DNA of 64,000 bases from Coriobacteriaceae bacterium (GTDB lineage Bacteria; Actinomycetota; Coriobacteriia; Coriobacteriales; Coriobacteriaceae): contig DAJPGB010000001.1 of assembly GCA_025992855.1 (NCBI GenBank), positions 1,674,001 through 1,738,000 on the forward strand, in the 5' to 3' direction. Positions 60,573-64,000 of the stretch are shown one piece after another. Position 1 is the stretch's first letter; every line of letters begins with the position of its first letter. Under the pieces are notes generated by a model. The model did no database searches. It was not told the DNA's origin and saw only the letters and a program-made list of their open reading frames with translations. Position numbers and translations under genes: made by a program.

Positions 60573-62446
60573 GCGCGATCACCCATCAATACATTCTTGG
60601 CGTGGAGCGTGGGGCAGATCCCGCAGCCGGTGCACGACGTGCGGGTACAGTCGGGAGTCGTGACGCCCTCGAGCGAGCGACGGTACTCGCGCTCGAGGAA
60701 GCCGTGCGTGCAGCCGGGGCTCACGTGCTCCCACGGCAGGCGCCAGTCCAACTCGTAGGGCAGGTGCACGAGCTCATTGAGGTCGATGCCGTTTTTGGCA
60801 GCAGCTTCCTTCCAGTTATCGAGCGAGAAATGCTCCACCCAGGCGTCAAAGCGAGAGCCCGAGCGCCAAGCATCGATGATGACGGGCGTCATGTCACGAC
60901 CGGCGCGGGAAAGCGCGGCCTCGATGAGCGAGGTCTCGGCATCGTGGTAATGCACGCGGACGGCACGGTTGCGAACGCTCGTGATAAGCAACTTCTGGCG
61001 ACGCTTGACGTCGTCGTAGTCGAGCTGCGGGCACCACTGGAACGGCGTGGCAGCCTTGGGGATAAAGACCGAAACCGAGATGGACACCGAGATCGAGCCG
61101 CGACGAGCCTTGGGCACCACGGAACGACCGAGCTCCAGCACGTGATCGGCCAGATTGGCGATGGCCACGATGTCCTCATCGCGCTCGCCGGGAAGGCCCA
61201 TCATAAAGTAGAGCTTCATGCGGTTCCAGCCGGCCTCGAAGGCCGCCTTGGCCGCACGGTCCAGGTCCTCCTCGGTCACGTTCTTGTTAATGATGTCGCG
61301 CATGCGCTGGCTGCCGGCCTCGGGCGCGAACGTCAGGCCGCCCTTCTTTTCGCCGGCGACCGACTCGGCCATATCCACGCCAAACGAATCCAGGCGCTGC
61401 GACGGAATAGACACGCGTATACCCGTATCCTCCAGGCGACGGTTGAGCCTGCCGAGCACGTCGCGAATGCAGGAGTGGTCGGTCGTGGAAAGCGAGGTCA
61501 GCGACACCTCGTCATAGCCGGTCTTTTCCAGACCCTGAATCACCGACGAGACGATCTGGTCGGCCGAGCGCTCGCGCACCGGGCGATACGTCATGCCGGC
61601 CTGGCAAAAACGACAGCCGCGGGCGCAGCCGCGCAGAATCTCGATAGACAGGCGGTCGTGGACCAGCTGCGCATAGGGTACGCACGACTGCGACAGCGGA
61701 TTCGTGGCGCCGAAATCCTCGACGACGCGCTTGTAGACCACGGTCGGCGCATCCTTGCCCTCACGCGGCACGGTGTAGCCATGCGGCGAGCAGGGCTCGT
61801 CATGGCGCACCTCATAGAGCGACGGCACGTAGTTGCCGGCAATGGATGCAAGCTGCTCAACAATCTGCGCGCGCGGGACTCCTTCGTCGCGCAGGCGGCG
61901 ATGCAGCTGGCAGGTCTCGAGCAGCGATTCCTCACCCTCGCCGATGAGGACGGCATCGAAGAAGGCCGCGTACGGCTCGGGGTTGTACACCGAGGGACCG
62001 CCGGCGATGATGATGGGGTCGTCTTCGCCTCGGTCGGCCGCCAACAGCGGAATGCCAGCGAGGTCGAGAGCCTCGAGGAAGTTCGTCACCGCCATCTCGT
62101 GCGGCACATGCAGACCGACGATATCAAACGAAGCGACGGGGGCAGCGCCTTCGAGCGACAGCAGGGGAATACCCGCCTCGCGCATGGCGTCACCCATATC
62201 GGGCCACGGCACATAGCCACGCTCGCAGGAGATGCCCTCGGCCTGGTTAAGGATGTTGTAGAGGATGGCGATGCCCTGGTTGGGCAAACCAACCTCGTAC
62301 ACATCCGGATAGATCAGGCAGCAACGATAGTCGGCATCGGCCTTTGAAAGCGTGCCCCACTCGTGATCGATATAGCGACTCGGCTTTTCGACCTTGGCGA
62401 GCAGCGGCTCAATTAAATGAAAACAGTCTTGATACGGAACGCGCAA
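60569..62446 (-). CDS. Radical SAM protein, TIGR03960 family
   Basis: 625-residue radical SAM enzyme of unknown reaction. An N-terminal B12-binding-like region (about 20-200) precedes the radical SAM motif CARGCRFC (Cys274, 278, 281), then GEKKGGLTFAPEAGSQRMRD; a C-terminal cysteine motif CTRTSCTGCGICP resembles an extra Fe-S or zinc site. TTG 62446 with AGGGG 7 bases upstream. Followed by its DUF2344 partner and rplU-rpmA, which suggests rRNA or ribosome modification. Confidence 0.88.
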   Translation of the reverse strand: MRVPYQDCFHLIEPLLAKVEKPSRYIDHEWGTLSKADADYRCCLIYPDVYEVGLPNQGIAILYNILNQAEGISCERGYVPWPDMGDAMREAGIPLLSLEGAAPVASFDIVGLHVPHEMAVTNFLEALDLAGIPLLAADRGEDDPIIIAGGPSVYNPEPYAAFFDAVLIGEGEESLLETCQLHRRLRDEGVPRAQIVEQLASIAGNYVPSLYEVRHDEPCSPHGYTVPREGKDAPTVVYKRVVEDFGATNPLSQSCVPYAQLVHDRLSIEILRGCARGCRFCQAGMTYRPVRERSADQIVSSVIQGLEKTGYDEVSLTSLSTTDHSCIRDVLGRLNRRLEDTGIRVSIPSQRLDSFGVDMAESVAGEKKGGLTFAPEAGSQRMRDIINKNVTEEDLDRAAKAAFEAGWNRMKLYFMMGLPGERDEDIVAIANLADHVLELGRSVVPKARRGSISVSISVSVFIPKAATPFQWCPQLDYDDVKRRQKLLITSVRNRAVRVHYHDAETSLIEAALSRAGRDMTPVIIDAWRSGSRFDAWVEHFSLDNWKEAAAKNGIDLNELVHLPYELDWRLPWEHVSPGCTHGFLEREYRRSLEGVTTPDCTRTSCTGCGICPTLHAKNVLMGDRA

Positions 62447-62456
62447 CAGAAAACCC

Positions 62457-63386
62457 CTAAGCAGCGAGATCGGATGCGTCCTCATAGGACGCCATAGGAC
62501 GGGTAGCGCCCGCGACCGTGGTCACCAGATCGCGAACGCGGGAGAACGTGGCAGTGACCACCTCGTTGGCACGGCTGTAGTCGACATCGCGCTCGTAGAG
62601 CGAAACGAGCGCACGGCCCATGCCATAGGTGCCCGCGGCAGCAGTGAGCGCCTTGACGGCAAACCCAATATGCGGCGTCTGCTTGACGAGCGCACGGGTG
62701 ACCGCGCGGATCACAAGACCGCCGGCAAGCACGCCCGCGACCTCGTAGCCGCGCTCAGGCTTAATGCCGCGTCCAAAGACGGCAGCGAGCTCAAAGAGCA
62801 TGCCCACCTGAGCCAGCGCCATAACGGGATAATCGGCGCCCGGCAAAAACACCAGCGCACCGGTCGCCATATTGGTGAGCGCGCACGAGGTAATGATACG
62901 ATTGGCCGCCGCGATGCGCATGAAGGCAAAGTTCGCCGCAAAAGCCGTTTCCTTTTCGGTGCGATCGAGAATCCAGCGGGCAAGCGTCTCGAGCAGATAC
63001 GTCTTATCGGTTGCCGCCACCACGCCGAGCATGGGCGTGGACTCCTCGATAAACGGCACCTCCACAGCAGACTCGGCAAGCACGCACACGGGCGCGCCGG
63101 CGATCACGAGCTCCTGCACGGCACTCTCCAAGCGGTCGGAACCGCACGAGAGCACCAGTACCACATCGGTATCGGTCTTTGGAGCAATTCGCTCCTCCCC
63201 CAGACGCTCGACGCGCACAATGCCCGAGGTCGTCTGCGGCACAAAGGCGTCACGCACCGTCTCGGCCAGAAAGCGCGAGGCGGACGAATCCAAATAGACC
63301 GAGACGCGCACCGGCGTATCGGAATCCTTCTTAACGGACGCGCCCATCTTAAAAGCGCGGGTCAGCTTATCTACGGGAATTTTCAT
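62457..63386 (-). CDS. DUF697-like membrane protein, unknown function
   Basis: 309 residues. The N-terminal half (about 1-130) looks like a Rossmann-type domain (DTDVVLVLSCGSDRL, AGAPVCVLAES). The C-terminal half (about 150-285) contains Ala-rich hydrophobic helices with FLPGADYPVMALAQVGMLFE, reminiscent of DUF697 (YcjF-like) domains. ATG 63386 with GGAGGGG upstream. It sits 18 bases from rodA and ten bases before the radical SAM gene; a role in the envelope is possible but unproven. Confidence 0.65.
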   Translation of the reverse strand: MKIPVDKLTRAFKMGASVKKDSDTPVRVSVYLDSSASRFLAETVRDAFVPQTTSGIVRVERLGEERIAPKTDTDVVLVLSCGSDRLESAVQELVIAGAPVCVLAESAVEVPFIEESTPMLGVVAATDKTYLLETLARWILDRTEKETAFAANFAFMRIAAANRIITSCALTNMATGALVFLPGADYPVMALAQVGMLFELAAVFGRGIKPERGYEVAGVLAGGLVIRAVTRALVKQTPHIGFAVKALTAAAGTYGMGRALVSLYERDVDYSRANEVVTATFSRVRDLVTTVAGATRPMASYEDASDLAA

Positions 63387-63404
63387 AGCAAACCCCTCCA
63401 GCGG

Positions 63405-64000
63405 TTACGCGGCGCCCGAACGATGCCGCCATATGGATTGTACGATACCCACCGTCAGCAGCTGAATCATCATCGAAGACGAACCGAAGCTAATAAACGG
63501 TAGCGGAATACCGGTAATCGGCATCATGCCAATGCACATGCCGATGTTTTCGAAGGTCTGGAACGCCCACATGCCAACGATGCCCACACACGATAGGCGC
63601 AAGAACAGCGACTCACACTTAAAGGCGACGCGAATCGTCGAAAAGATCAGCAGCACGTAGAGGCACAGGAGCAAAAAGGAACCGCAAAAGCCAAAGGTCT
63701 CGGATAGGAAGGCGAAGACGAAGTCGGTGTGGAACTCAGGAAGAAAGCCGCCGGCCGACTGCGTCGCATGGCCCAAACCCTTACCAAAGAAGCCGCCCGA
63801 GCCAACGGCGATAAGCGACTGCTGCAGGTTGTAGGCATCGTCCGAATCGGCATTATCGGGGTCGATAAAGACCGTCAGGCGGTTCATCTGATACTGCTTG
63901 ATGAGCACATCGTGGCCGAGCAACGAATCAAAGACCGAATCGAGCGCCAGGACGAGGGCCACCAGGCCCACAAGCAGGGCCAGGGTCGACAGCACCCATT
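63405..64000 (-). CDS. rodA: RodA/FtsW-family peptidoglycan polymerase, N-terminus outside window
   Basis: C-terminal 197 residues of a SEDS glycosyltransferase. Seen: LQQSLIAVGSGGFFGKGLGHATQS, FVFAFLSETFGF, and ENIGMCIGMMPITGIPLPFISFGSSS, the conserved SEDS end, with several membrane helices. The frame continues beyond 64000; the GTG at 63995 is internal. RodA is favoured over FtsW from the motif and the context. Confidence 0.88.
   Translation of the reverse strand, partial: WVLSTLALLVGLVALVLALDSVFDSLLGHDVLIKQYQMNRLTVFIDPDNADSDDAYNLQQSLIAVGSGGFFGKGLGHATQSAGGFLPEFHTDFVFAFLSETFGFCGSFLLLCLYVLLIFSTIRVAFKCESLFLRLSCVGIVGMWAFQTFENIGMCIGMMPITGIPLPFISFGSSSMMIQLLTVGIVQSIWRHRSGAA

Noticed and set aside
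1..64000. CRISPR array, prophage, integrative element or secondary-metabolite cluster
   Set aside because: No spaced direct repeats, integrase-att pair, phage structural genes or biosynthetic cluster seen; XerC belongs to the housekeeping dprA-trmFO-xerC run.

Overview
This window looks like a chromosomal segment of a Coriobacteriia actinobacterium, most likely Collinsella or a close relative. The reasons are the high-GC codon usage, an actinobacterial-type integration host factor (mihF), a fermentative bifunctional AdhE, pyruvate phosphate dikinase with its regulator, split glycyl-tRNA synthetase subunits, and frequent GTG/TTG starts. The species call is an inference from gene content, not a database match. 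Nearly all genes lie on the minus strand; only rpmB, adhE, an APH-fold kinase gene and dinB are on the plus strand. I saw no tRNA, rRNA, CRISPR array or prophage.

Layout: (1) 1-10.7 kb: ybeY (partial), phoH, mtaB, dnaJ, a second DnaJ-like gene with a membrane tail, hemW, dusB, lepA, rpsT, holA. (2) 10.7-16.4 kb: the DNA-uptake genes comEC and comEA, then thiI, rpoZ, gmk and mihF. (3) 16.6-22.1 kb: the pyrimidine operon pyrR-B-C-K-D-F behind a leader with a terminator and competing hairpins. (4) 22.2-26.5 kb, plus strand: rpmB, adhE and a small-molecule kinase gene. (5) 26.5-36.9 kb: rpsB-tsf, then pyrH-frr-uppS-cdsA-dxr-rseP-ispG-proS (translation, lipid carrier, isoprenoid and envelope functions). 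(6) 36.9-43.5 kb: yraN-comM-dprA-trmFO-xerC, then rnhB and rplS. (7) 43.7-53.3 kb: ppdK, its regulator ppsR, glyS and glyQ, then lepB-trmD-rimM-khpA-rpsP. (8) 53.4-55.7 kb: dinB and a REP-associated tyrosine transposase (RAYT) unit, the only clear mobile element. (9) 55.7-64 kb: rsfS-yqeK-nadD-obg-rpmA-rplU, a radical SAM pair, a membrane protein gene and rodA (partial).

Most notable observation: an identical 20-base sequence sits 72-76 bases upstream of the start codons of two separate operons, comEA-comEC and yraN-comM-dprA-trmFO-xerC. Both carry natural-transformation genes. The motif is a direct repeat of TTTGGT with an 11-base period, so it is a good candidate for the control site of an undescribed competence regulon. 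Other points worth following are a DnaJ-like protein whose C-terminal half is replaced by membrane helices, an RseP protease with a winged-helix-like insertion, a RAYT flanked by inverted 36-base repeats one of which supplies part of the rsfS stop codon, and the pyr attenuator.
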